A DNA stretch of 64,000 nucleotides from JBBIOU01 sp037443205. Lineage in GTDB: Bacteria; Bacteroidota; Bacteroidia; Flavobacteriales_D; UBA2798. Both the position numbers and the translations under genes were made by a program. This document shows, piece by piece, positions 17,065 through 25,422 of the stretch; within the stretch, counting starts at the first letter, position 1; each line of letters opens with the position of its first letter. The DNA lies in NCBI GenBank assembly GCA_037443205.1, contig JBBIOU010000015.1, forward strand, positions 18,164 through 82,163, written 5' to 3'. The notes under the pieces are model-generated. The model was not told the origin of the DNA, made no database searches, and worked only from the letters and a program-made list of their open reading frames with translations.

Positions 17065-18111
17065 TTACAAATAGATTGCTCCGCTAATACTGTTGCTTTT
17101 TGCACCGGTATAACTTTTTTGTATATTTTCCTTTGCTAAAAATCGTAATAAACCCAGCCAGGCAAAAACCAGGGCTTCTTTATAATCAACAATAATTTTA
17201 TCAGGTACAACAACTTTACCGGAAAAATGAGATTTAATCTTTTCCATTAAATAGAGGTTATGTGCGCCACCCCCGGTTACCAGCATTAGTCCTTGTTTAT
17301 TACAAACAGCCGAAATTTGCATGGCAATATGATGGCAAACCGTTGCCAGTTTATCTTCAACAGATATTTTACTTTGGTCTAAAAGAGGTTTGAATGTTGA
17401 CTCAAACCATTCTCTTGCCAAAGACTTAGGAGCAGGTAAACTATAATAATGTAATTTATTTAATTGATTTAAAAGTTTATTATAAACCATCCCCTTAGCT
17501 GCAAGCATACCGTTTTTGTCGTAAGCAAGTTTTTTTTGATTAGCCAGATAATTTAAGGCCATGTTCACAGGGCAAATATCAAAAGCTTTTCTTTGTTTTT
17601 TTTCTTTATAAGACACATTGGCTATACCTCCTAAATTGAGGCAATAATCGTAAGCAGCAAATAAGTCTTCATCACCTTGCGGAACCAAGGGCGCTCCCTG
17701 CCCGCCTAAAGCCACATCCACCGAACGAAAGTCACAAACCACCGGTACCCCGGTTTCGGCTGCTAACACAGCGCCCGAGCCTATTTGCAGGGTAATTTTT
17801 TTTTCGGGTTGATGAAAAACGGTATGCCCATGCGAAGCTATTAAATCAACTTTGCATTTATATTTCTTAAAAAATAAATTTATCCGTTCTGCCATAAAAC
17901 AGGCAAACTCATTGTGTAATATTCCCAGCTCGAGCGCTGACAAATGATGAGCATTGCGCAACTTTTTAGTTAGTACGTTGTTATATTTGAAAGTTTGTGC
18001 ATGCAGAATATGAAAATTATTTTTTTTATTGACATTAAACTTACACAAGGCTACATCCAAGCCATCCAGCGAAGTGCCTGACATTAAACCTAAAACATGA
18101 TATATGGACAT
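17065..18111 (-). CDS. anmK: Anhydro-N-acetylmuramic acid kinase
   Basis: A 348-residue ASKHA-fold kinase that hydrates and phosphorylates 1,6-anhydro-MurNAc to MurNAc-6-P in peptidoglycan recycling. Signatures are the N-terminal phosphate loop GLMSGTSLDGLDVALC (~8-23), SHGHTVFHQP (~93-102), LNLGGIANVSY and the C-terminal VTGGGAHNLYL. Length is close to the family norm. It is transcribed divergently from the acyl-CoA dehydrogenase gene with a 61-bp shared spacer. No murQ is adjacent. Confidence 0.94.
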   Translation of the reverse strand: MSIYHVLGLMSGTSLDGLDVALCKFNVNKKNNFHILHAQTFKYNNVLTKKLRNAHHLSALELGILHNEFACFMAERINLFFKKYKCKVDLIASHGHTVFHQPEKKITLQIGSGAVLAAETGVPVVCDFRSVDVALGGQGAPLVPQGDEDLFAAYDYCLNLGGIANVSYKEKKQRKAFDICPVNMALNYLANQKKLAYDKNGMLAAKGMVYNKLLNQLNKLHYYSLPAPKSLAREWFESTFKPLLDQSKISVEDKLATVCHHIAMQISAVCNKQGLMLVTGGGAHNLYLMEKIKSHFSGKVVVPDKIIVDYKEALVFAWLGLLRFLAKENIQKSYTGAKSNSISGAIYL

Positions 18112-18138
18112 AAATTAGTATAAAACCGCATAAAATTA

Positions 18139-18146
18139 TACATTTG
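18139..18146 (+). promoter_or_regulatory. Probable -7 promoter element for acyl-CoA dehydrogenase
   Basis: TACATTTG matches TAnnTTTG and lies 26 bases before the ATG at 18173, inside the divergent spacer with anmK. No -33 TTTG is evident. Confidence 0.5.
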
Positions 18147-18172
18147 CCAGCCAAATAAAAATTTTAAAGTAT

Positions 18173-19315
18173 ATGAATTTTCAGCTAACAGAAGAACATC
18201 TTGCCGTGCGCAATGCAGCCCGCGATTTTGCACAAAATGTTTTAAAACCCGGAGTTATTGAGCGTGATACACATCAGCGATTTCCGGCTGACGAAATAAA
18301 ACAATTGGCAGAACTTGGTTTTATGGGCATGATGGTTGACCCAAAATATGGGGGCAGCGGCATGGATACAATTTCTTATGTATTGGCCATGGAAGAAATT
18401 TCTAAAATAGATGCTTCTACCTCGGTGTGTATGAGTGTAAATAATTCATTAGTGTGTTGGGGCTTAGAAGCTTTTGGCACCGAAGAACAAAAACAAAAAT
18501 ATTTGGTTCCCTTAGCAAAAGGCGAAAAAATTGGCGCATTTTGCTTATCAGAACCCGAAGCAGGTAGCGATGCTACTTCGCAAAAAACTACAGCCATAGA
18601 TAAAGGTGATTATTATTTGCTTAACGGCACTAAAAACTGGATTACCAATGGCAGCAGCGCCTCTGTTTACCTGGTTATTGCACAAACAAATCCCGAAAAA
18701 GGACATAAAGGCATTAACGCGCTTATTGTAGAACGTGGTATGGAAGGATTTATCGTAGGAGCTAAAGAAGATAAAATGGGCATCAGAGGCTCAGATACCC
18801 ACACATTGATTTTTAATGATGTAAAAGTACCTAAACAAAATCGTATTGGCGAAGATGGCTTTGGATTTAAGTTTGCTATGAAAACCTTATCGGGCGGAAG
18901 AATAGGTATTGCTTCGCAAGCTTTAGGAATAGCTTCGGGTGCTTATGAACTTGCTCTTGCTTATTCAAAAGAAAGAAAAGCTTTTGGAAAAACTATTTCT
19001 CAACACCAGGCCATACAATTTAAATTAGCAGATATGGCTACCGAAATAGAGGCCGCCCGAGCACTTTGTTTAAAAGCCGCCTGGTTAAAAGACCAACATA
19101 AAAACTACGATTTAGCCGGTAGTATGGCTAAACTTTATGCCTCGCGTGTAGCCATGTGGGTTACCACTGAGGCCGTGCAAATTCACGGAGGATATGGCTA
19201 CGTTAAAGAATATCACGTTGAACGATTGATGCGTGATGCTAAAATTACTCAAATTTATGAAGGTACCAGCGAAGTGCAAAAAATTGTTATTTCTAGAAGT
19301 TTATTAAAAGATTAA
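18173..19315 (+). CDS. Acyl-CoA dehydrogenase
   Basis: A 380-residue FAD flavoenzyme of the short/butyryl-CoA dehydrogenase type, acting in fatty acid or branched-chain amino acid oxidation. The FAD-binding segments AFCLSEPEAGSDA (~123-135) and NWITNGSSA (~154-162), the signature GGRIGIASQALGIA, IHGGYGYVKEYHVERLMRD and the catalytic glutamate E363 in YEGTSE are all present. Chain length is complete. It is monocistronic and its 3' end overlaps the oppositely oriented PAP2-like gene by 23 bp. Confidence 0.94.
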   Translation: MNFQLTEEHLAVRNAARDFAQNVLKPGVIERDTHQRFPADEIKQLAELGFMGMMVDPKYGGSGMDTISYVLAMEEISKIDASTSVCMSVNNSLVCWGLEAFGTEEQKQKYLVPLAKGEKIGAFCLSEPEAGSDATSQKTTAIDKGDYYLLNGTKNWITNGSSASVYLVIAQTNPEKGHKGINALIVERGMEGFIVGAKEDKMGIRGSDTHTLIFNDVKVPKQNRIGEDGFGFKFAMKTLSGGRIGIASQALGIASGAYELALAYSKERKAFGKTISQHQAIQFKLADMATEIEAARALCLKAAWLKDQHKNYDLAGSMAKLYASRVAMWVTTEAVQIHGGYGYVKEYHVERLMRDAKITQIYEGTSEVQKIVISRSLLKD

Positions 19316-19916
19316 TTTGCTTTTGTAAATATACCGCTAAAAATACAAATAGAGGTGCCGCTAACACATCTATGGTATAGTGTACATGTTGTAATATTAA
19401 TAAAAAACCTATCATTGCTGCGAACATATAAAAAATGATTTTGAGTGTTTTATTTCTAAAACAAACACCAAACATACATACGGTAGCAGTATGACCTGAA
19501 AAAAATAAATCTTTTAAAACAGTTGTGTTTTGATAAAATGTATTTTCCAAAAAAAAATCTTTAAGCGGAATGATACTAGCAGGTGCTTCAAGAGGCAACA
19601 AATACATGGTAAACATACGCAGTAAAAGTATGCCTGTGTACACTTGTAAGATCTGTACAAATAAAACAGGTTTTTGTAATACCAGTATTATACCTGTTAT
19701 TGAAACAACATAGGTTAAAACAAAGATATACATCGAAACATCTATGGGAGTAAACAAACTTAAAACCGGATCATTAAAATCATACCCTCTTCTGCTTTCA
19801 TTAAATATAAGAAAATAAGTAAAACAATAAAGCACTATTACCAGCAATGTAAGAGTGAAAAAAAACACTACAGTATTTTTACCTTTACTGAAATATAATT
19901 TCCAGGCAATTATCAT
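19293..19916 (-). CDS. PAP2/sphingomyelin-synthase-like membrane phosphatase
   Basis: A 207-residue protein with about six hydrophobic helices. The C-terminal part has the PAP2 active-site motifs SGHTA (~141-145) and HVHYTIDVLAAP (~176-187), spaced as in the PAP2_C/sphingomyelin synthase-related group. Such proteins dephosphorylate lipid phosphates or exchange lipid head groups at the membrane; the substrate is unknown. The 3' end overlaps the acyl-CoA dehydrogenase gene by 23 bp. Confidence 0.72.
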   Translation of the reverse strand: MIIAWKLYFSKGKNTVVFFFTLTLLVIVLYCFTYFLIFNESRRGYDFNDPVLSLFTPIDVSMYIFVLTYVVSITGIILVLQKPVLFVQILQVYTGILLLRMFTMYLLPLEAPASIIPLKDFFLENTFYQNTTVLKDLFFSGHTATVCMFGVCFRNKTLKIIFYMFAAMIGFLLILQHVHYTIDVLAAPLFVFLAVYLQKQINLLINF

Positions 19917-19944
19917 TTAAGCAGGATAAGTATAAAAAAAACAA

Positions 19945-20514
19945 TTAAACCCGTAAAGATGCACGAAAGCCTCTGGCTGCGTAGTAAGACTCTGCACCGT
20001 TGTGGTAAACAAACACCTTACCATACCGATAGTCACCAAAAATGGCACCTCCCAGTTTTCTGATATCATCGGGCGTTTTTAACCAACTGGATGTTTTTGT
20101 ATCAAATTTATCCAAGGTTTGCAAATAGCGGTATTCCTCTTCATTGAGTATTTCAACACCTATAGATTTTGCGAAGCCTAACGCACTGTTCTTAGGTTTA
20201 TTTTCTTTACGCGAATTTAGAGCAGCTTCATCATAACAAAAACTTCTGCGTCCGACAGGACTTTCAATTGAACAATCGTAAAAAAAATATTCACCGGATT
20301 TTTTATCATATATCACTACATCAGGTTCACCACCTGTATTCTCCATTTGGTAAAGTGAAAAAAGTTTATCGGGGTTAGATAATAATTTTGATTCTACCTT
20401 AGTCCAGTCTATTGCCTTATGCCTATGCATATTTTTTTCAAAACGAACTTTTAAGTTTTTTAAAAATTCTACTTTTAGTTTAGCAGTAAATTCTTTATTA
20501 ATTTTTTGTACCAT
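19945..20514 (-). CDS. DUF4256 domain protein
   Basis: A 189-residue soluble protein of the DUF4256 family, recognised by the WTKVESKLLSNPDKLFSLYQMENTGGEPDVV-type start and the C-terminal IFGDYRYGKVFVYHNGAESYYAARGFR region. The family has no known function. It lies 28 bp upstream of the PAP2-like gene on the same strand, so the two may be co-transcribed. A 515-bp gene-free stretch follows on its 5' side. Confidence 0.8.
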   Translation of the reverse strand: MVQKINKEFTAKLKVEFLKNLKVRFEKNMHRHKAIDWTKVESKLLSNPDKLFSLYQMENTGGEPDVVIYDKKSGEYFFYDCSIESPVGRRSFCYDEAALNSRKENKPKNSALGFAKSIGVEILNEEEYRYLQTLDKFDTKTSSWLKTPDDIRKLGGAIFGDYRYGKVFVYHNGAESYYAARGFRASLRV

Positions 20515-20753
20515 ACTATTCTAATTATAGTGTTCTAAAAATAGTTTCAAAAATAAATTTTACAGGCATTTGCCAATTTATAAAATTTTAAGCGGGATAA
20601 TACCATTGTATAATGTCTTATTATCTTAAAGCTTATTTTTATTGTTATAAATCAAGATATCTAATGATAAACTCAATTCAATAAAATGTAACACATATTG
20701 TTTGTATTGCTTAATGCCGGTTAATTTTTTTCATCAAATTTAGTTCATTATTA
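20515..20753. other. Intergenic, no feature seen
   Basis: First part of the 515-bp gap between the DUF4256 gene and the condensin operon. It is strongly AT-rich with no ORF, tRNA or clear hairpin. The probable promoter of the DUF4256 gene lies at its left edge (TATTTTTA on the minus strand) but is too weak a match to call. Confidence 0.4.
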
Positions 20754-20894
20754 TCCCAAATTCAGCATTAGAAATTTGGATTTATTTCAAATTTTCCGCA
20801 AGAGGCGGACTGAGTGCTTTGACAAAGGGGCGGGATTTGGGTTATCCGCTCTCAGGCGAGCATTACGTATACTAATGCATAATGTAGGAAAAAA
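20754..20894. repeat. Dispersed palindromic repeat, long copy 2
   Basis: Closely similar to 16901-17040 along its length. The terminal inverted repeat is CCCAAAT (20755-20761) / ATTTGGG (20835-20841). The second module has GCATTAC near 20870 and ATAATGT near 20885, still able to pair with one G-U. Sequence differences from copy 1 include an indel after AGTG. It occupies the spacer before the condensin operon. Confidence 0.8.
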
Positions 20895-20917
20895 ACAGGT
20901 TATCAACAAAATGCTAA

Positions 20918-20943
20918 AACTTGTTCATATCCTTTAACAAGTT
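20918..20943. promoter_or_regulatory. Palindrome upstream of condensin operon
   Basis: Perfect 8-bp inverted repeat AACTTGTT (20918-20925), 10-bp spacer, AACAAGTT (20936-20943), about 60 bp upstream of the promoter element at 21002. It may be an operator or an RNA hairpin from read-through. A related sequence occurs at 52467-52492. Confidence 0.5.
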
Positions 20944-21001
20944 GTAAGGAAGTGTTAAAAAATTACCTGATTTAAGATTAAACTGTACCCGGGGTGATGA
21001 C

Positions 21002-21009
21002 TATATTTG
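21002..21009 (+). promoter_or_regulatory. Probable -7 promoter element for condensin operon
   Basis: TATATTTG matches TAnnTTTG and precedes the ATG at 21031 by 21 bases. The TTG at 21007 lies inside this element, which argues against it as a start codon. Confidence 0.5.
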
Positions 21010-21030
21010 TTGTTTATAAAAATAAATAAA

Positions 21031-23685
21031 ATGCTTAGTAAAATTGCTGTATTAAACTCGCGCGTATACGGAAAAGCAGTGGTACGCGTAGATGATTGCG
21101 ACTCGCTTCAGTTAGTTGGCCCGAACAACATCGGAAAAAGTACACTGATATATGCGCTGAACTTTCTCTTTATTATTGATGGTAATAAAATGTCATTCAG
21201 CGGTCAACGCAAAGGTGATAAAGAAACTATACATCACTACTTCCCTACTCCCAACCAAAGTTATATCGTTTTTGAAATACATAAAATACGTACTTATTGC
21301 GTATTGGTAAAACGCGATACCGATGGTGAATTAGAATATTACCGATTTGATAGTGAATATCGCGATGATTTTTTCTTTCGGGAAGACGGATCGCAGCAAC
21401 GCCTGCTAAAGTTTGATGAAGTACAGGAAAAATTGGCCGCCAGCGGTTTAGAACTAACTCAGTTCAGAAATAAATCAGAAGTATTCAGTTATGTATATCA
21501 GCGCGGTACCGATAATGACGCAATAGTATGGTTAGAAGAAAACGTTAAATCGGATGGTTTGAGTAATAATTTCTCAAAAGTTTACCGTTATCTGATTAAT
21601 TCTAAATTAATTACCAATAAATCGTTAAAAGAAGCCCTCATCATTGCTGATAACAGAGAAAATGAAGTATTGAACTTTTCGCAAAAAAACAAGAAAGACA
21701 TTATAGATTTATTGCGACTAAACGATGAAATAAAAGCAATTAAAGCCGTTAAAGATGATTTCTATAAATTTCGTGAAATAGTAAACGAATACAATTCACG
21801 CAATCATATATTAGCAGAACTAACCTATGCATTTGAGGAATTATACAAAAAAAATCTGCCCGAACTTGATGAACGGATACATAAATTTTCAAAAGAAATA
21901 AGTGAAACACAAAGCCAGGTTCAGGATTTTCTTCGCCCGCGTGAACAAGAAAACAACCGCAGGCTGGGACAAAAAGAATCGGAACTTACCGCACATCTCA
22001 GAGCCATCGAAAAACAACAAAAAGAAATACACGAAATACATCAATTAGAAGGCTTTGAATTTTTAACCGAAGCGCTCGAAAATTTAGAGCGAAAACGCAA
22101 AGAAATAGAAGCACAGATTACTACTGTTGAAGCTCGTAATTACACTCCCGGACAAATCCGTTCAAGATTAGACATAATTAACGCCTCGATACGCGAAAAA
22201 GAAAACCGTATCAATAATTTTAATAATCTGCTTATTCATAAAATTTCGAATGACGAGCATACACGAAAATTATTAAACACCGTACTTTCCGAAAAAATAA
22301 CCGGATTGCCTGCCGATAAAATACTCAGCAAAATAAGCAAAGCTACCCGCGACCTGAAAATATTTGACGGTGAAATAGACATCAGCGGCATTGAATTAAA
22401 AGATTTTACCACCGTTGAAGAAATGACAGCCGAGCTGGAAGAACTGAAAAAAGAAAAAGAACATTACGAAAACTTATTAAATACCATAACCGACAGCGAA
22501 ACAGTTCAACAAGAATTAACGCTCATCAAACAAGAAATTGACGATACCAAAGAAAAAATTAAAAAAATACGCTCGCTGCCCGAACTGGAACAAAACCTAA
22601 GTAAACTGCGCCTGGAATACGAAGAAACGCGCGAAGAAAAAGAAACCATCGAAGCCGAACTGAAAGACATTGCCGAAGATATACATCAAAAAGAATTACG
22701 CTTAGGCTTATTGAGAGAAGAAAAGAAAAAAGCCGAAGAAAAATTAAATGAATTGCGCGAACGCAAACAAGAAGTTGACTTTTTGAATCTGCAACCAATA
22801 CCCTGCGAATTAACTGAAAGCATAGAACAAGTTTATAATAAATTAAAAAAATATTATGGCGAACGACTGGAACTAAAATCACAAAAAGATAAAGCTTTCG
22901 ATAATTTACGCTACCACCTAAAAAGCTCTATTGCCGATGAAGACAGCTTTATTCACTATTTTGAAGAAGAAATAGCCTGCCTTGCAGATAAAGAAAAAAG
23001 TATTGACGGCCTCTTGCAAAGCATCTCTACACAATTTGCAAACCCCGCATACACACTTATTAAACGCTATGAAGAATTTAAACAATTTATTTACAATAAA
23101 TTCAATCAAAAACTTGCACAAACCCGTATATCCGATATAGAATCTTTACAAATTGAGTTAATTGATAACAAACGAGTACTCAATGACATAAAAATGATAA
23201 GTTCTATCCAGGAACTAAACGGACAAATGATGCTCGAGTTCGACCAAAGCGAAAACCTGTCTATCTTAAATAATTATCTGGATAGTTCTAAACGCGTATA
23301 TTTTGACGAATTATTTGACATTGAACTACATCTTACACTTAAAGGACATGTAAAAAAAGTTGACCTTGCCAATCAGGTAGAATCAGACGGAACAGACCGT
23401 ATGATACGTTTGGTTATCATCATGTCTATTATTAACCGCCTGGCCGTAAACCACGAGTTAAACCGCATAACACTCTTTATAGACGAAGTAGCAACCATAG
23501 ACAAACACAATCGTCCGGAGTTGGTTAAATTTTGCCGCGAACACAACTTTATACCAATTTTTGCCGCCCCGGACCCTGTACCCGGATTTGGCAAATATTA
23601 CTTTATCTATCCTTCAAAAGGAAAGATAAACATCAACGAAAAACTAAATGCAGTTTACAGCGAACCTTTAGCCGAAACAAACTAA
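21031..23685 (+). CDS. mksB: MukB/MksB-like SMC ATPase of a three-gene condensin
   Basis: An 884-residue SMC-type ATPase. The N-terminal head has Walker A GPNNIGKST (30-38) after SLQLV. A long charged coiled-coil region follows (~260-660), broken near ~400-450 where a hinge would sit. The C-terminal head has SDGTDRMIRL in place of the usual signature LSGGQ, then Walker B ITLFIDE (~813-819) with the catalytic glutamate. Head layout, chain length and the two downstream partners fit the MukB/MksB/JetC class, which loops DNA. ATG 21031 is preferred over the in-frame TTG 21007, which lies in the promoter. It is not RecN or RecF, whose signature motifs differ. Confidence 0.8.
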   Translation: MLSKIAVLNSRVYGKAVVRVDDCDSLQLVGPNNIGKSTLIYALNFLFIIDGNKMSFSGQRKGDKETIHHYFPTPNQSYIVFEIHKIRTYCVLVKRDTDGELEYYRFDSEYRDDFFFREDGSQQRLLKFDEVQEKLAASGLELTQFRNKSEVFSYVYQRGTDNDAIVWLEENVKSDGLSNNFSKVYRYLINSKLITNKSLKEALIIADNRENEVLNFSQKNKKDIIDLLRLNDEIKAIKAVKDDFYKFREIVNEYNSRNHILAELTYAFEELYKKNLPELDERIHKFSKEISETQSQVQDFLRPREQENNRRLGQKESELTAHLRAIEKQQKEIHEIHQLEGFEFLTEALENLERKRKEIEAQITTVEARNYTPGQIRSRLDIINASIREKENRINNFNNLLIHKISNDEHTRKLLNTVLSEKITGLPADKILSKISKATRDLKIFDGEIDISGIELKDFTTVEEMTAELEELKKEKEHYENLLNTITDSETVQQELTLIKQEIDDTKEKIKKIRSLPELEQNLSKLRLEYEETREEKETIEAELKDIAEDIHQKELRLGLLREEKKKAEEKLNELRERKQEVDFLNLQPIPCELTESIEQVYNKLKKYYGERLELKSQKDKAFDNLRYHLKSSIADEDSFIHYFEEEIACLADKEKSIDGLLQSISTQFANPAYTLIKRYEEFKQFIYNKFNQKLAQTRISDIESLQIELIDNKRVLNDIKMISSIQELNGQMMLEFDQSENLSILNNYLDSSKRVYFDELFDIELHLTLKGHVKKVDLANQVESDGTDRMIRLVIIMSIINRLAVNHELNRITLFIDEVATIDKHNRPELVKFCREHNFIPIFAAPDPVPGFGKYYFIYPSKGKININEKLNAVYSEPLAETN

Positions 23686-23688
23686 AAC

Positions 23689-24882
23689 ATGAAAGCAGAA
23701 GCACGCACCATACTTTACTTCCTGTGGAATCACTTCGACTTGCTGAATGAGCTGTTTGAAGAACAAATGCAAAAAGGATATTTGCGCAGAGAATCGCTGG
23801 CAAATATTTTAAAAAAATACGAACATGATGTGTCGGATAAACTACACGAATACAAAATACTTCGAAGCATAAACGAAGATTTTGAAATACGCCCTGTATT
23901 TTTTAATCTGGTTGAATTTGTACAAAACGAATTTAAACCCGTATTGCCCGAAACCATAGAAAAATACGGATTTTCTATAACCAACTTATTTAAAAAAATA
24001 AAAGAAGGCATTAATGGCGATAAAGAAATTTTAATCAAACGTATAGAAGATGTGCTGTCGGAAGTGCGACACTTTGTTGAGTCAATAGAAAAAAATACCA
24101 CCAAACTATTACAGGAAACACGCGCTTTAAAATCGAATATAGAAAAAATAGATTATCGGGAAAAAGTACACCGCGCATCCGGGTGGATTGAGCATTACAT
24201 TGTTCCTTTAAACGAGATACTCGATGTAAATCAACATGGTTCACTAACCAACCAATTACACGAAGTAGCTTATTTTGTTAATCTTAAACGCTTAGATTTT
24301 CATGACGAGAATGTAAGAGCTCAGTTTGAAAAATTATATTCGTTTTTAATCCAAACCAATGACGACCTGTTAAGACAATCTAAAATTCTTACCAATGAAT
24401 TACTGCCGCTCATTGAACGAATTAAAACCGAGTCGCTGATACTTTCGGGGTGGATTGAATTTTTGCGCAGGCCATATCATACCGAAGTTCCCCGATTATT
24501 CAAAACATCCAGAGAAAACACCTATCAACGTAACTTCTACTTGGTAGCAAAAGAATATCTGGAGCAATTTTTAGTAGATGAGCCTGTAATGGTAGAAGAA
24601 GTTACTGCCTTTCAACAACGCTGGATTTTTAACCGCGATTTATACAAGGCCAAACTCGAAGCAAAACTTCCTATAGAAGATTTTTTTGAATGGTGTGGAA
24701 AAACAGCAAAGAAAGATTTTCATGAATTAAATCAGGAAAAATTCTTTTCGCTGGTGAGTTTAATTTTTGAAGATGATATGATTCTGGAAGCCGATAAAAA
24801 TGCTCCACACACCCAACTACAATTAGAAGATGCTATCCTACACGTACCTAAAGTAAAAATTGATAAACATGGAATATCCTAA
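23689..24882 (+). CDS. mksF: MukF/MksF-like kleisin subunit
   Basis: A 397-residue, mostly helical soluble protein that starts 3 bp after the ATPase gene. The N-terminal ~75 residues (ARTILYFLWNHFDLLNELF, REESLANILKKY-like) look like a winged-helix dimerisation domain; a helical bundle follows (~100-280) and the C-terminal ~70 residues (FFSLVSLIFEDDMILEAD) could be the second winged helix. This is the architecture of MukF/MksF/JetA kleisins, which bridge the SMC heads. No catalytic motif is seen. The assignment rests on size, fold impression and operon position. Confidence 0.68.
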   Translation: MKAEARTILYFLWNHFDLLNELFEEQMQKGYLRRESLANILKKYEHDVSDKLHEYKILRSINEDFEIRPVFFNLVEFVQNEFKPVLPETIEKYGFSITNLFKKIKEGINGDKEILIKRIEDVLSEVRHFVESIEKNTTKLLQETRALKSNIEKIDYREKVHRASGWIEHYIVPLNEILDVNQHGSLTNQLHEVAYFVNLKRLDFHDENVRAQFEKLYSFLIQTNDDLLRQSKILTNELLPLIERIKTESLILSGWIEFLRRPYHTEVPRLFKTSRENTYQRNFYLVAKEYLEQFLVDEPVMVEEVTAFQQRWIFNRDLYKAKLEAKLPIEDFFEWCGKTAKKDFHELNQEKFFSLVSLIFEDDMILEADKNAPHTQLQLEDAILHVPKVKIDKHGIS

Positions 24883-25399
24883 ATCACACAAACACATCGT
24901 AAAAGAATTGTTAGACGGGAAATTTATGCTGCACAGCGACCCGCTCTATCAAATATTAAAAGATAACCGCGATTTTTACGAACAATTTTTTAAAGAATCG
25001 TTTAATTATGAACTCCGGTTTAACAACGATTTTGCGTTTTTATTATCAACCGAAACCAACGAAACACTTTCAAGAGATATATGTATTTTCTTTGCTTTAT
25101 TAAGTTATGAAATAGACCGAGACGGGCGAAATTTTATTGAAGAAATACAATATTCGGAATGGGATATGGAACGTATTAATCAATATTTTGACAATACTAC
25201 ATATATTGAATTAGTACATAGCAATAAACAACTGCGCGACCACGACTCCAGAGCTACCTTTATCAATGCCCTTAGCAGGCGAAACATCATCGAAAAAACC
25301 ACCGAAGGAAGATTTATTTTTACGGCTGCATACAAAGTATTTATTGATTTTGCAGCAGAACTTGCAAAAAATAAAGTAAAAGAAGGAATGATTGATTAA
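24869..25399 (+). CDS. mksE: MukE/MksE-like kite subunit
   Basis: A 176-residue acidic helical protein. Its ATG lies inside the last codons of the kleisin gene (14-bp overlap), so the two are translationally coupled. Size and the pattern of an N-terminal region with many aromatic residues (YQILKDNRDFYEQFF) and a C-terminal winged-helix-like part (FINALSRRNIIEKTTEGRFIF) fit MksE/JetB, the dimeric partner that sits on the kleisin. The in-frame TTG nine bases upstream is less likely. The operon ends here; no toprim/JetD nuclease gene follows. Confidence 0.66.
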   Translation: MEYPKSHKHIVKELLDGKFMLHSDPLYQILKDNRDFYEQFFKESFNYELRFNNDFAFLLSTETNETLSRDICIFFALLSYEIDRDGRNFIEEIQYSEWDMERINQYFDNTTYIELVHSNKQLRDHDSRATFINALSRRNIIEKTTEGRFIFTAAYKVFIDFAAELAKNKVKEGMID

Positions 25400-25422
25400 G
25401 TGCTTAACAGTAATTATTAAGT

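Noticed and set aside
21031..25399. Full Wadjet (JetABCD) defence system
   Set aside because: No JetD/toprim gene follows or precedes the three genes; the next gene is a convergent patatin gene. MksBEF-like is the safer call.
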